NCBI GenBank assembly: GCA_902729315.2
Contig: LR746273.1
Span: 4,379,001 to 4,443,000 of the forward strand
Direction: 5' to 3'
Source of the DNA: Spirodela intermedia
Lineage: Eukaryota > Streptophyta > Magnoliopsida > Alismatales > Araceae
DNA: 64,000 bases
The notes under the pieces were generated by a model. It did not search any database. It worked only from the letters and a program-made list of their open reading frames with translations, and was not told the origin of the DNA. Each line of letters begins with the position of its first letter. Within the stretch, counting starts at the first letter, position 1. The translations under genes were made by a program, and so were the position numbers. Below, one piece after another: positions 1 to 13,310 of the stretch.

Positions 1-1167
1 ATTTTTCATGCGAGATCTGATCTTTAGTGCTCCTATCATGATTGGCAAGCTGCAGATCGACTGATCTGCAGTGTTAACTCGTAGAAAATTATGTACGTTC
101 GACCGACACTGATAAGCCCACCATTTCTTTAAATTCAATGAATACGTCGAAGTAAAGTGCGTGAGGGTTGTAAAAGATGGGGCGTGGAAATATCAAACCC
201 TTTTGTTTTGACAGCTCCAGTGGGTCAACTCCCGCCGCCACGCAACGGTCTTACAAAAGACGTGTGCTTCTGGTCCGTCTGAGGAGATGTATTGAAATCG
301 GAAACGTCCTGTCTTGTCCATCCTTTTCCCACACAGCCTCTCCAGAGCCACGCGCACCGCCCACTCTAGGCTCTGCGAAGGCATCTCTCTCTCTTTCTCT
401 CCCTCTCCCTATCTTTCTATCTCTCACATCTGAAACGTCGACTGGTTACGAAAGAAGAAAGGAATGAAGTAGACGACGAAGGTAGGCTCCTCCGTGTGGC
501 CAAGTCTCATAATGGGAAGAAGCCTGATGGTGCAGAGGCTCCTCAGATCTCCCCATCACCAACGGCACGCCGAGGTCATCTTCTCTACAGGGAAAGAGAT
601 AGAGACGAGAGAGAGAGAGAGGCGGTGAGGGGCACGGCGTAATTTGCATGCACTAGACGCCTGGCGCGCAATCAGCAATACTGTATTCCCCCATGACCGC
701 TGCGTCTTCCTTTTCCCGTAGACGAGCATCCCTCTGGAACCCGGGCGGGCAGCTACCGGGCTTAGAGCCCATTATTAATCAAGTGTTCCCGCAGTCGATC
801 GTCTTCCTCCATCGACCTATTCCTCCGCTAGAATAGTCAGTACCTAAGCTCATCGTTAATGGGTAGGCCCAAGAATCACGGCACTTCGATTCATGATTTT
901 CATCACCAATCTCCCAAGAATCAAGAGGCACATTGGTGAAGATCATGAATTCATGTGAAGCGAAACCCTGCATCAGCACAGAAGATCCAGAGGCCCGGGG
1001 GGAGGGGGAGAAGACGTCGGCCGGCCAAAGAAGGGAAACTATCATCCGTTCAGTGGATATTTATCTATTTGGGGAAATGTTCTTGAGGTCTGCCGGCTGG
1101 CCGAAAGAACACAGCACTCCTCCCATCCTGCCAAAAACTCGGGCTCTTCTCAGACGCTGCCACTGAG
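1..1167. other. Intergenic DNA beyond the NUP1 3' end
   Basis: I find no supportable gene here. Short open frames on both strands show no recognisable family and no consistent codon pattern. There is a pyrimidine-rich CT tract at about 381-425 and a GA-rich tract at about 606-624. Such tracts are common in plant 5' leaders, so this could be the promoter or leader of a gene lying outside the window, but nothing here proves that. Confidence 0.4.
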
Positions 1168-1427
1168 GAGAAAAAATGTCCACCCTCCTTTCATATATAG
1201 GCTACAACTAAAAGCCAAAATTGTAACAATACATATATTTATAGAAGAGGAAGAAGGGAGATAGAGAGAAAAACAGCCCCGATGAATGAGAATAGAAGAG
1301 GGAGGGAGACCCCCCTACCTTGTATTGAGAGATCCGTTGAAGAATAGCCAGCAGCAGCCAAACATCAATCAGAATGGAGAAAAGGCAGCTCACATCGTCC
1401 GTCCACTGGGAGGGGGGGAGGGCTCTT
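1168..1427 (-). other. Probable 3' UTR of the NUP1-like gene
   Basis: This stretch directly follows the NUP1 stop codon on the minus strand. It contains AT-rich sequence near 1195-1245 that could hold the cleavage and polyadenylation site. The exact end cannot be set from sequence alone. Confidence 0.4.
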
Positions 1428-4400
1428 CTACTTTTTCCGGTGCTTATCTCTCTTGGCCTTGATGAACCTCCTCCCCGACTTGTCACCGCCGCCGCTGCCC
1501 ATCGAGAAGCTCCCCTGGAACTCCGACCCAGCAGCCGGCTGAAAAGGGGACTGGCCCGGCAGGAAGGCGGCGGACTGGGGGCTGCCAAATTGGAACACTG
1601 AAACTCCTGAAGCTGCGGCGGCAGAGCCAAACGGCGATGTCGGAGCAGGAATGGTGGCCGCCTGCCCAAAACCCAGCACGGCGGGGGACGCAGCCAGGAC
1701 TGAGTCGTCGGTCATGCTGTCCTCCACATTCATCTGATCATTATTCCCTGGGGAGGCAGTCTTGAATCCCATCGTGGGGCTCAGCGCCCCAAAAGTGGGA
1801 ACTGCCGAGGAGAGAGCGGCAGCAGCCGATGGCGCGGCGGTTGCTGAAGAGAAGCCAAAGGCCGATGAGCTTGTAGTGGCGGCAGCTTGAGTGAATGAGA
1901 AAACCGGGGAAGCCATGGCGGGAGCTGATGACGCCGAGAATATCGAAGCAGATGAGGATCCAAATGCAGGGGCTGAAGCCGAGGAGGATGTCCCAAATGC
2001 AGATATCGAGGGAGACGGTGCCGAGGAGCCGAAGCCAGAGCTGAAGAGCGAGGGTGTGGTTGACTGAGAACCGGCGGCAAACAAACTTGCAGCTGTCGCT
2101 GTCGATGCCAGAGAACCGCTGGAGGCACTGGAGGCAACGACGGTGGACTCCCCAAACCCAGGGCTCAACCCAAATGGCTTCGAGCTGCTAATTGAGGACT
2201 TGAATGTTGAGCCGCTGGAAGAACCCGCCAGATTAAATCCAAGGGAGGAGGTGGAGCCAAACTGGCTCGTCGTGCTCTGCGCAAAGAGAGACGCCCCAGT
2301 TCCAGGTTGGGCTGCCTGAGAGCCAATTAACGATCCGGCGCCGCCACTGCCGCTGCTGCCGCTGAAGGTGGTGGCACCTGACAGTGCTGGGGCACTGAAA
2401 CCGAATAAGCTGCCGCCCGTGCTCGTAAACGAAGATGCTGTCGCTGAAGAACTGGATAGTCCAAATATCGATTCTTTGGCAGGCTTTGGAGCTGAATCCG
2501 TGACGACTGGCTTCGCCGCAGATCCAGCAAGAGAGGTAGGAACTGCCGAGGAACTGGAGCCAAACTGAAATGAAGGCGTTGTTGTAGAGGTAGAGAACAA
2601 AGTGGAAGGCTCGCTTCTAGAACTGGCCGCAGAAGTAGAGAACCCAGAGGCAGTTGCGGTCACCGAGCTGCTAAAGATAGATGGGGCAGAGGAAGAAGAT
2701 GCCGTGAACACAGATGAACTTATTATTGGAGAACCATTGCTCTGGGTGGAGACAGAGGAGGCACCAAACTGGAAGGTGTTCGAGGTAGTTGGCATTGAAA
2801 AACCAGATGAACTTGGGGTTGCAACTGATTTAAATAACAATCCAGCCTCCTGAGTTTTGTCAGATTTTTCAGCTTCTGCCACTGTAGTGGCGGTCGTCGA
2901 AACAGATGGGCCGCTGCAGGAAACATGGTGTCAGGTCTTGTTCAAGAAACTACAAACTCATTTGCTGATGTACTAAAAGAGATCAATCAGAAGAAATAAA
3001 CCGAATTAATGAGGGACAACATTTCTTCCTTTAGACGTGGGACCGTCATGGCTGACTATTATACGCGATTCCAATCTATTATAGACTTACTGCTGATTGA
3101 CACGAATGTAAAATGGCTGACCAGTTTCTTTGCATCGTATAAGAAGTACACACCACCACGATAGAACTAGTAATACAGTAACTCCAGCGCAAAAAGTCAA
3201 TGAAGGACTAAATGCATGTGATGAAAGCTCAGCCAGCACATTCAACCAACAACAGGATACAATTCTTCATTCTTTTATAATATATTTTATTTTCTCAGAC
3301 GAAAACTGAACCATTCAGAGATTCCTTACTTTCGCATAGTTATTTTATACCCATCTCATTCCTATTTTGATGCTTAAACCGCATCAAGGTGGAAATAAGC
3401 TTCTCTTAACGTGATTTAGTGATGTGGCCACATGAGAAGGTTTATCGGATGACCCCACACAAGATAGTGCGCCCGCTAGAGTAAGTTATCTTGATTTCTT
3501 ATTTCTTTGGTTTTCCATGATATTAGCCTCTTTGAGCAATCCCATGTCTAATATAAAATCTAACTGTTAACAGCAAAGATGCCCGTCGTATAGTTTCCTA
3601 GGGACAGCTATGGTTACTACAACTACTGGCCAGTTAATGTGATCTGAACATGGGATATATGGCAACTCTCGACCGTGCAGAGCATCGTGTAAGCAAGAAA
3701 ATAAACACTCAAATAATTCTGCCACAGAATAATACAAGAAAACTAGATATTTCAAGATTTGTTTCATAAATTAGATTCACAAGGTAAACAAAGTATTGCG
3801 CTATGCAAGATGCAAATAATAACTGCTCACCTTCCGAATAACTGCTCTTTCATCTCTGACTTTGCCCCGAACTTTAGATTGGAATGTTCAGTAGAACTCA
3901 CCATGCTCGATGAAAATGTCAATGGAGTAGTTTTCGAACTAAAGCTGAAAAGAGGTGCAGCATCTTGTCCACCAGATGGACCAGGTTTTTCAACAGCTGG
4001 TGAGGTCATGGTGGGCGTTGGGGGAGGATGACGCTGTGTGCTAGGGGTCAATGAAACTTGGAATGTAAAGCCCGTATCCTTCTTATCAAAAACAGCAGGT
4101 CCGTTGGTAGCCAACTTTCCAGAAACCTTGACTTCTGAGACTTTAGAAGCAGCCAAGCTTTCAGAGGAAAATACTAGCTTCTTTGTGGTGAAAGTGTCAG
4201 ATGCCCCAACCTTGTGATCATTCATTTCAATTATCTCTCTTTCAGAAGATGAAGGACCAGAAATATCTCTTCCAGTGTAGGCATCGTTCTCGTACTCCAA
4301 TGAATCCTACAATAAGGCAAATGGATAAGAAAAAAATGCATGAAGGATGAGAAGAAGGATTGATCAGAAAGTAAGTTTAGAAGTTCATGCAATCGTAAAA

Positions 4401-7400
4401 ATGACAGATATACCATACCACAGGAGCCTGCATCTTGAATGCAGATTTTTTCTGCAGTGGTTCAACAGCGGAGTGTGGAAAAGTATAGTCCGGAGTACCC
4501 ATAACAGTCCTCGTTTCGGCAACTGAAGATATGTTGTCCATCAGTTTGGCTTCGGATGCCACTTTGGCCTTAAAAACAGTAGTGCTTGAAGGGCCGTTCC
4601 CCCCAGCCTTGGTTTTCATGGGAGAAAATATTCCAGGGCTTTCTGAATGGGAATTACCCTTACCTTCAAACTTACCATTAGCATCCACATTGAATAACTT
4701 CGACAAATCATTCTCTGTGACACTCTTCAAAGCCTGCCCATGTAACATGTCAAGTGTCAACTTGGATGGTGACTCATCCCTGAACATTGCCTTCGTTTCA
4801 CTTGATTTATCCTTTGGAGAGGGTACTAATTTATCGAGTTGCTGTAATATTTTTTTTGCCATTTCTCTGGATTGGGGAGGTACAGGAACATAGCCAGTCC
4901 TTTTTTCTCGGTTTTTCACACCCTTCATGTCTGAGGAATCATATTTTACCGTAGACAAAGGAAGAGTCCTCTGTACAGAGGAAGAAGATTGTTCAGTAGT
5001 ATCTAAAACGTTTGTCGCTGGAAGAAATTTGCTGGGAACTTGACCCGTCAGACTTTTCAAGGGAGACACCAAATTAGACTTCTGTCGGATTCTACGTATG
5101 GGACCAATAGATCCAATATCACTTTCTAACACAGAGCTCCTCCGCTTAAGGACCTACATATACCAGAACCAAAAAAGACCTGCACTTAGATTATGTAAAT
5201 GACATAAAACAGTTACAAAACCATCACAAAAAACAGAGCACCAGGTCATAGGAAAATCTCAACGGTGATTATGCTCATAAATTTCATGCTATAAACATGC
5301 TATCATCATAACAGATAAAAACAAAGCACCATCCATAAAAGATAACCTAAAAAATTCAAACAGATAAAGGCAAAGATTATTAACTTTACGAGAAACTCCA
5401 ACACAATGCATCCCGCGTATGACTCTTAATTTCAGATGCATAGAGAGTTCATTCCAACTGTCACCGAGAAGTTCATCCCATGACTGCCTATAACGAAGTC
5501 ATCAATGTTCAATCATTTTTCGGTCATACTGATGAATAGGCCATCAAACATGCACAGCATTTTTACTAGACGTCAAAGTCCAGTCAAATCAACAGATCAA
5601 ATACTGTATTTCACCATGGGCTACCAACAGTTCAGCCTGCTTCTAAAAGATGAGAGCTAAGATGATAACCCAAGTCACTCAGGCCCAATCACTCCCCAAG
5701 ACCCAAAAAAGTGGAATGAAACCTCACCAAGAAAAGTTACCTCTCATGTTGAGAAAATTGCACACCATAGAAAATCAATATATTTGCACCATTACACTAG
5801 CCAGACTGCTGCAAACAGTATTAATCATATCATCCAACTGACTAGCCTATTCACCAAACAATCAAGGATAAGGATTTGTACAGTATAATGCAAACAATAA
5901 TTTTTTTAAAATGAAATAGAAATATGATACAATGAAATCAAACGATGAGCTACACCCTTTTCTAGGGAATCCATGGCCCAACTATGTTTTCCTTCATGCA
6001 ATGAACTTTCTGTTAAAAAACAACAGTGGCATTAACAAAGAAAATCTTTAGTTCATCGTAAAGAATTGCCCAAGCATACCTGTTTCCCACTGGAAAGTGC
6101 AAGGCTCTTGGGTGTCCACTGGGCTGGCATAGAAGGGCCAGTATAATCATCCTCAATTTGTTCACCATCCTGAATAGCACCAAAAACTTGAGATGAAAAA
6201 TTGTGGGAGAAACAAAACATAAAAAGTAAATTAAAAACATATCCAGCTTCAGCATAGAGCTCAAGTATGTGCTTGAATGTTGTACCTTAGCAGTAATCGT
6301 CGGCTGGGCCCTGAAATAAGGAGAACGAGACATTCTGTATATCGCTGATCTGCCTCGAGATACTGGAGTTGTATAGCCATTATCAAGAGTTGCCCGGACA
6401 CCAGACAAGCGAACAACTGCTTTTGAGCTAAGAGGTTGTCCTGACGATTTTGGGGGGAAACCAGCAAAACTAGGCGAAGCTGTAGTTTCTCTAAGCATTT
6501 GGCTTCGCAAGCTTAAGGAAGATGGGGACACTTTGGAAGGCCTAGAACCCATATATGCTTTTGCAACTTCAGCAGGCGAGGCAAGCTCTTCTTCCGAGAT
6601 CTGGTAGCATCATTGGAAAATAAAATAAGAAGAAAGAGCATATACTCATCTATAACTTATCAAAATTTCCTTGTTGACGAAAAAATGAGCTTTGAACTAC
6701 GTACAAGGATTTTATTAAACAACAAACGTTTGTCAAGTATCAGAACGCAGATTTACGTCTGATCAGGCATAATCCATGGGAACCAAAAGAAAGATATAAA
6801 GGATTAGAGGTTATGCATCTGTAGGTATTTAACTCTGTTAAAATAAAAAGTGAGCATTAACACCAAAACTCCAAGAGTAAATACTGTGATTCCCAGAAAT
6901 CATAAAAGCGCCTTAAGAAGGAATGAATCATCTGATCTCATCAGTTGTAACAAATGGAGGACAAAAAATCCAAACAATGCTGATCATTCTGATCTTTGAA
7001 TAAAGGATAATTCACAAATATGCGGACCAATAGCTGATTTCTACCCCAATCTATTGACAGGTAACTTTCATCATCCATCAATTAGCCAATTTGCGGTCAT
7101 AAAGAACCCAGAATCATTACCTTCCTTCAACCTATATTGATTAGCAACGATTACTCTGCAATTCTCCTAATTAAAATCCATTTGTTTTAAAGGTGTGAAT
7201 GTTCGGTGTCAAACAATGGATTATGATGTATCCACTTTCGAAACAATATATTTCAAGTTACATTCTATGCCTCCATTTTAGTCCGACTAACTATCAAGTG
7301 CTTTTCTTCAATGGCCTCTACCAGTGATTCTACGAAAAATTCAAGCTCATCTTCTGCTCACTTCTAATAGGCTTACATCAAGCTGAAACCCAAACAGGCA

Positions 7401-10400
7401 GGACCCCCACATTAAGGCCACTTGTTCCTGTTGCATGCATTAGAAGTCCAAACAGATGAAAGAGAAGAACCCAATAAACCAATGCCCACTGGAACTTCTA
7501 CTACACGAAAGTAAACCAGCTCCCACCACTGACCACTCAGATGTGCGCACTTGCATCTACCCAATAGTTCCGCAGTTAAACTTACCTCATAAAAAATGAA
7601 TTACACAAATCATCAACAAATCAAAATAAATAGAGTCTAAAACAGAGCTTCACTTACATTCAAAGTGGAACCAGGGCTAGAAAGCATTCTAACAGAACTT
7701 TCTAGTTTCCTTTCCTGGACTCGAAATGTTTCAGCTTCCTGTGTCTCGTAATCACCAGCAGGTGGAAATGTGCTTTGTATGATTCTCTTATTATCTTCTT
7801 CATTCGATAGATCTACAGTCCTTGAGCGCAACAGTTCTGTCAAGCGATCATATTCATCCCTGCTTTGTAATATTATTGTTAGAGAAGAATGACCTTGACA
7901 GTGATGTTTGAAGAAAAAGTGGATAAATTCTTACGCATGACATTCACCCAAAAAAACAAAAAAAAAATCTTGTCATATTGTTTGAAGTACTTTCCTAGTA
8001 AATGTCTTCTGCCTCAACAGCTGCTCGAGTTCTGAAATACCATCATCTTCACGAATACCTCCTAAATCACCTTCATCTTTGATCCCTTTCTCCTGTGTGT
8101 TTGGCTTCTGCATGGAGGAGTGAATATTATTTTATATCAATATAATAATGGAATTATAAATTGATGAACAAATAATAAAAAAGCGAAGGGTAAAATTTTC
8201 CAAGTAAACTTATGTGGTCTATTATTTGAGTCCAGCTAATATTTTTTGAAAATTATCTATTTCAGGCAATATTGTCCGAAAAGAAAATTTTCCGACTCAG
8301 TATGCAGGAGATAATACTCAAGAGTCGATATCAGAACATGATTTACGGATGACATGCAGGAGACTATACTCAAAACTCGATATCAGAACACTTTAAGGCA
8401 ATACAACAGATTAGAAATGCCCTCATTTTGGCAGAAAGTCACGTTACCGTGCTTTATTTTTATTTTTTCTCGTTTTCCATCCTCTCTTCTGTTTCTTGCA
8501 GGCTAAGAAACAGCCACAGATGACCTTCTGGTGGGAAGGAGAGAGCAATATTATATGATTTCAGATCTTTGGGTGGGTATAATCTCCCTCTCCCCCAAAA
8601 CTGGCCTGAAGGAGAACTATGCATAAAGCATAATCGTAGCATTTGATACCAACATATTCTACAGGGACACTAATAATGTACAGTCACCACTTTTTCATAA
8701 ACCCATTCAGAGCTCCAAATCTCATGCAAGGGCATCAAATCTGGATTTGGGGAAGTAGTGATTACCATGCTAGATAAGTTGGCTCACTGAAATGGCAAAT
8801 GTCCCTCCTACAAAAGAGTCGGCCCTGCAGCCGCCGATTGCCAACCTGCCAATGCAGTTCCAAACTGCTGAGATGTTTTTGCAGTTCCAAGGAATATTTT
8901 GAAGGTGAAAGAGATCACCTTTGCATTAATCTGAAAGTTTTACCAGGAAACTATGCATTAAAGTTACCATCCCCAGGCTAAATGTTTTCAAGACGCCAAA
9001 AGAGTTGAACTATGATCACCAAAAATGCATTAAATCCAAACAGCTCAAGTCTTGGTTCATCAACTTTAGTGGGGAAGTTTGCTGGAATTCCTCACCTATC
9101 CAACAATTGCTTAAATTTCCACTAACAGATGAGCTCTTGGACGTCTTTGATATGTCTCCATGTGGATAAGAGTTTTCTCCAAGGACAAATTGGACATGGT
9201 ACAACTGAACCAAGAGTGAGCGGTTCATGGCATGGTTATCAACCCAAAACGGTTCTCAAGTTTTGAAGAAAATCCTCTGGAGACGATTCGTCATCCAACA
9301 CAGCAAAATGATGGCCAGCAAATCCAGGAAAACAAACTACGCACTTTTCATACCCTTGGGTTCTGAGTTTTATCAATCTCTCCAACAACGCCTCCTGACA
9401 TAGAACTTATGTAGGGAAATATTGTTTCAAGGGCGACTCATTTACTCTACATCTAATTTCCCGACAATACTTTAGGCCTTCCATCTTCAGTTCTCTCATG
9501 CATGATCTGACAGAGAACTCCCATTTGGACATTCATCACCATGTTTCCTACCTGCCATTGAAATATTTAGCAGCATTGTCGCCAACACCAATTTCCGTGT
9601 CAGCAATCATTCAGTTTATCCCTCCTCATTAGTCAAAATTCGTCTAAATTTTCATGGCCCATTGGAAAAATACTTTGCACCAGTCTTTGGTTGAGTGAAA
9701 TAGTAAAGATTCTGACCACCAAGAGAATAGACCTCCACCCGCTCAACAGCAGCGTGCCATAAACCATAGGATGAGACCTGAGACATTCCTTGAGCTATAA
9801 CAATGCCTCAAACAGGAAAACAAAGCAATGGAAAATTTGTACAGTAAGGGTTAGCATGGCATCCACCATCCTGATGCAGACCACGGTGATGCAGACCACA
9901 GCGATGCAGACCACTAGGCCAATATTGTATGCAAACTCATTTCAATATATGTGGATTGTGCAATATCATCCACTCTCAAAACAAGAATAATCAAAACTCC
10001 TCTACAAATCATTGCAAACAGGAGACTGCGAAAAAAATTGGCATTTATCCCCATAAGATTTTAACAATAACATCCATAGTAGTTTATTTCTCTTTAACGA
10101 AGGAAATAAATAATTTTCACAGCCATCAATTTTCTTCTCCGAAAGGAATTACACAAGGAAATAGATCATTGTATGCATACAGTTGAGAAAATTAGTATCC
10201 GCCCAAATTCACGCATCAAACTTTGTATGAGAATGGTCATGATAACAGTGACTGTCATCTGGTGAGCAAAATTTTTAGACTGAGATACCGAGGTAACATT
10301 CAAAGGCTGCCACTTAGCTATTAAAAGGAAATATACATATATAGTGTCCATGTCCCGACAAGTCATGTAATATATGTCCACAAATGGGAATCTGTGCATG

Positions 10401-12807
10401 TTTAGAGTTACTTACAGAGTCAAAAACATCCGAAACCGCTTCTCCAGACTCTAAATTTGCAACTGCATAAAAGAGATGATGAAAAAATTAATCTTAAACC
10501 TTTTTTAGGGAAGGAATGTCATACCGTATTATCCACACAATGCTTACAGACAGACAATACATGCAAAATCTGCTAAAAATTTCAACTACTCGTGACAAAA
10601 AAAATCATGCGAAATTAAATATTGGCAACCTATAATTAAAAACACAAGGCAGCTCCATACAACTTACTCAGCAAAAAAAAGGGATCAAGCGAATGGAATT
10701 AATTAATATCTATAATTCAACAGAATAATTCATTTTCAGATATAACTTGAATAATTTAACAATTTATTCATACTTTCGGGCTTTTCCCCACAATAATGAC
10801 CCAAAAATCCAATACTCGTGTCTTAAATCTGTCCACGTGACAATTGAAGGATTAAGATACCACAAGTTATCCTAGATAAGTCCAACGATATGACATCTGA
10901 ATGTCCTTCCAACGCTGCCCACTATATTATTGATGTAAAACTTAAATATTAAAAAATTAAAAATAAATGTTTCAAGAATTTTTCAAACTGAATAACACAT
11001 AATGTTGGTAAAATACTAATTCAATTGGAAGCAAAATTAGTACGAAGTGCGTTACTTTTTTCCTTATATACAAGACATAGTTGTTAAGCCAAATACAGCT
11101 CTCATGACAGTGTCCCTATCTCTTCCTACCTAAGGTGGCAAGACATGATTTTTGTAATGAAGCCAAGTTTTACCTTAGATTTTAAATGTAAATTGCGATG
11201 TGCTTGTTTACATTAGGTGAATCAGGGAAAAAAAATTCAAGTTAATGTAAATTTAACAATATATATGAACCAATGTAAACTTGGCACAATGCTTATTTTA
11301 CTAGCTCTGAGAATAGACTAAAAGTTATATTTTGAGAGGTCCCTGAGAAAAAAACATGTTTTGCACTTGATCAGCGTGCATATTAATTTAGTTGATAAAG
11401 TCTCTAATATAGGCAGGAATAGCTTTTAATCAGTTTAGGTTGTAGAGTTCAAAGATGAGGATGAAGATATTTTAATTCAATACATTAGTATAGAGATCCA
11501 TTGCTTTCTGTGTAATTTTTTACCAGGAAGATACTTTACGAAAGCGTAATCAATAATAGCACGATAAGAACTGAGTACCATGCATGACAGTGAAGATGGC
11601 AAACTTGGCTGTCCAAACACTGTAGTGACCAAGATAGACACACATTCGACGTGCTTTCCTAGGCATACAAGCACCTCGCCCTCCTACAACAACTAGCTAC
11701 CTAAGCAACGGGTATATGGGCACCTTGAAAAGTATAATATAAGATAGACTTAAAGTTGGACCTTCTAAGAAACATCATATCCTTCCCAAACAACCCCAAG
11801 TGCCCTTTTGCACAAGAATTTCCCAATTTCGAGATAATTGCAACAGCAAGAGACAAAAGTTATTAATGATTATCGGTCGAGGCTTTTCTCCTCCTTTCAC
11901 TAATGCCTCGATCAGTTCTTCCATAAGTGGGCGTTTCTTTCTCCAGCCACGAGAGGGAGGACCAAGGGGGATTTCAAAACGCACACCGCATCCAACAGGC
12001 GGCTAATTGGAATGAGATAGCTAACTAAGAGATTAGAAGGGGGCAGAGGACAATAACGGAATTGCCTTAACGTCAAGTCAACTAAGAATGGTATCCTAAG
12101 CCACGAATAAAGAGAAGACGTCAAAGTATCAAGTTAAAAACAAAAAAATTAGGGAAAAATGTATGCAGTAGCTGAGCTTCAACCAATGGAAAAATGTACA
12201 GGTGACTGTCTGTCGTTACACCATATGAAACATCACAAGAGAGTAAGGGTTCCATGTCTGTGAGCTCTAACTCATGTTGATGAAAAAAAATATATAGGAG
12301 GGCCACCAAACCCTAGCCCTAGAAAAACCTTAACTTAATTAGAAAACCACAAAAACCCAAAATCAATGAGCAAGAGAGGAAAAGAGACCGCGATAGAAAG
12401 AGAGTGGATCAATAATTGGTTGGAGGACATGACGAAGAAGAATAAAACAAAGAGAGGGAGAGAAATAACCACCGAAAAAAAAAGATAGTACCGGCTGCAG
12501 GAGTTGGGCAGCTACCTGGAGATTCAGCCGTCGGGGGAGCGCCGAGCCTCTTCCTGAACACGGAGGAGAACAACCGCGTGGCCCCCTTGGTTATGAGCGT
12601 CGAAGCGGGATCCACCAGCTTCGATATCCACCCGCCCCTCCGCCCCGCCACCGCCAAAGACGCCGCGGCCTCGATTCGCGCGCCACGAAGCCCTCGACCA
12701 GCCGCTGGCGGGCGGTCATACGGTGTCGCCGCCGCCCTCCGGGACTGTCTCGTCCGAAGCTTCCCTCCGATCCCCCCCTCGTACCCATCCGCCGCAGCCG
12801 TCGACAT
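1428..12807 (-). CDS. NUP1: NUP1/NUP136-like nuclear basket nucleoporin, 9 coding exons
   Basis: Exons in transcript order are 12807-12492, 10462-10416, 8107-7995, 7859-7658, 6600-6286, 6169-6080, 5153-4419, 4306-3831 and 2913-1428. Together they give 3780 nt, 1259 residues. The N-terminus carries the conserved block TPYDRPP, WISKLVDPA and LFSSVFRKRLG. The middle has KAYMGSRPSKVSPS, RGRSAIYRMSRSPY and RRIRQKSNL. The last third is Ser/Ala-rich with scattered FG repeats (FQFG, IFGL, PFGS, AFGF) and ends GGGDKSGRRFIKAKRDKHRKK-like, as in plant NUP1. Plant NUP1/NUP136 sits on the nuclear basket, supports mRNA export with TREX-2, and shapes the nucleus. Its length fits the family (Arabidopsis is about 1300 residues). 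The start is the first ATG, 5' of the conserved block. One oddity is the intron-3 donor, which reads GA instead of GT. All other junctions I placed are GT-AG and in phase. Confidence 0.93.
7989..7995 (-). other. Non-canonical splice donor (GAAAGT) of NUP1 intron 3
   Basis: The coding frame requires exon 3 to end ...ACT AG at 7995 and exon 4 to begin G GAT at 7859. The intron then starts GAAAGT on the minus strand. This is the plant consensus GTAAGT with T replaced by A at position +2. Using the nearby GT at 7990-7989 instead shifts the frame into an immediate stop. The acceptor at 7861-7860 is a normal AG. Confidence 0.7.
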
Positions 12808-13310
12808 GGCCCGACGCCCCGCACAGAGAAACGGAGAGAAAGAGAGAGACAGCCAGACAGAGACAGAGAGAGGGAAGAGGGCTTCCGAGAGAGAAACCAA
12901 CTTTTGGGGGAAATTTTCGGAAACCCTCGTCTTGCGGAGAGAGGGAAAAGAGGCGGGGCGTAGTGCGAGCGATGCGGTCACTCCCTCACTGCCTCGCCCT
13001 CGGCCCAAATAGACGCCTCACTCTTTTAGGTTATCAACATCTTAATCTCACCGACTTCGAACCAAATCCGGCCGCCAACGGTAATAGATAAAAATGTGGT
13101 CTATCCAGGGACCATTATATGGACGGCTTTGATTCACATCGGATGTCGGATGTTCCGAACCATCCCTGCTAGTGGGCCGCAGCCAAGGACTTTTCTTGGG
13201 TCAGCCCATACGGCCCGAGCCCCGTTGCCCCGACCAGTGGACCTACCCATTAACAGCATTTAATTTATCGTGGCCCGAAAATAGCCAATGTGGGCCCACC
13301 ATACGTGGGA
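12808..13310 (-). promoter_or_regulatory. 5' leader and proximal promoter of NUP1
   Basis: Upstream of the ATG is a purine/pyrimidine-rich leader (12815-12970). Several GGCCCA/TGGGCC-type site II motifs follow, near 13000, 13157, 13200 and 13286-13295. Such motifs bind TCP-type factors and are typical of constitutive plant genes. No TATA box is obvious, and the transcription start cannot be fixed. Confidence 0.4.

Noticed and set aside
177-1166. Small open frames at the left edge of the window
   Set aside because: They have no similarity that I recognise, no splice structure and no consistent coding signal.
1208-2155. Alternative frames overlapping the last NUP1 exon
   Set aside because: The FG-repeat frame that ends at 1428 matches NUP1 to its conserved C-terminus. 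The others are Pro/Ser/Leu-rich shadows.
12409-13091. Several overlapping frames around the first NUP1 exon
   Set aside because: Only the frame from 12807 has the conserved NUP1 N-terminal blocks and the correct splice phase.
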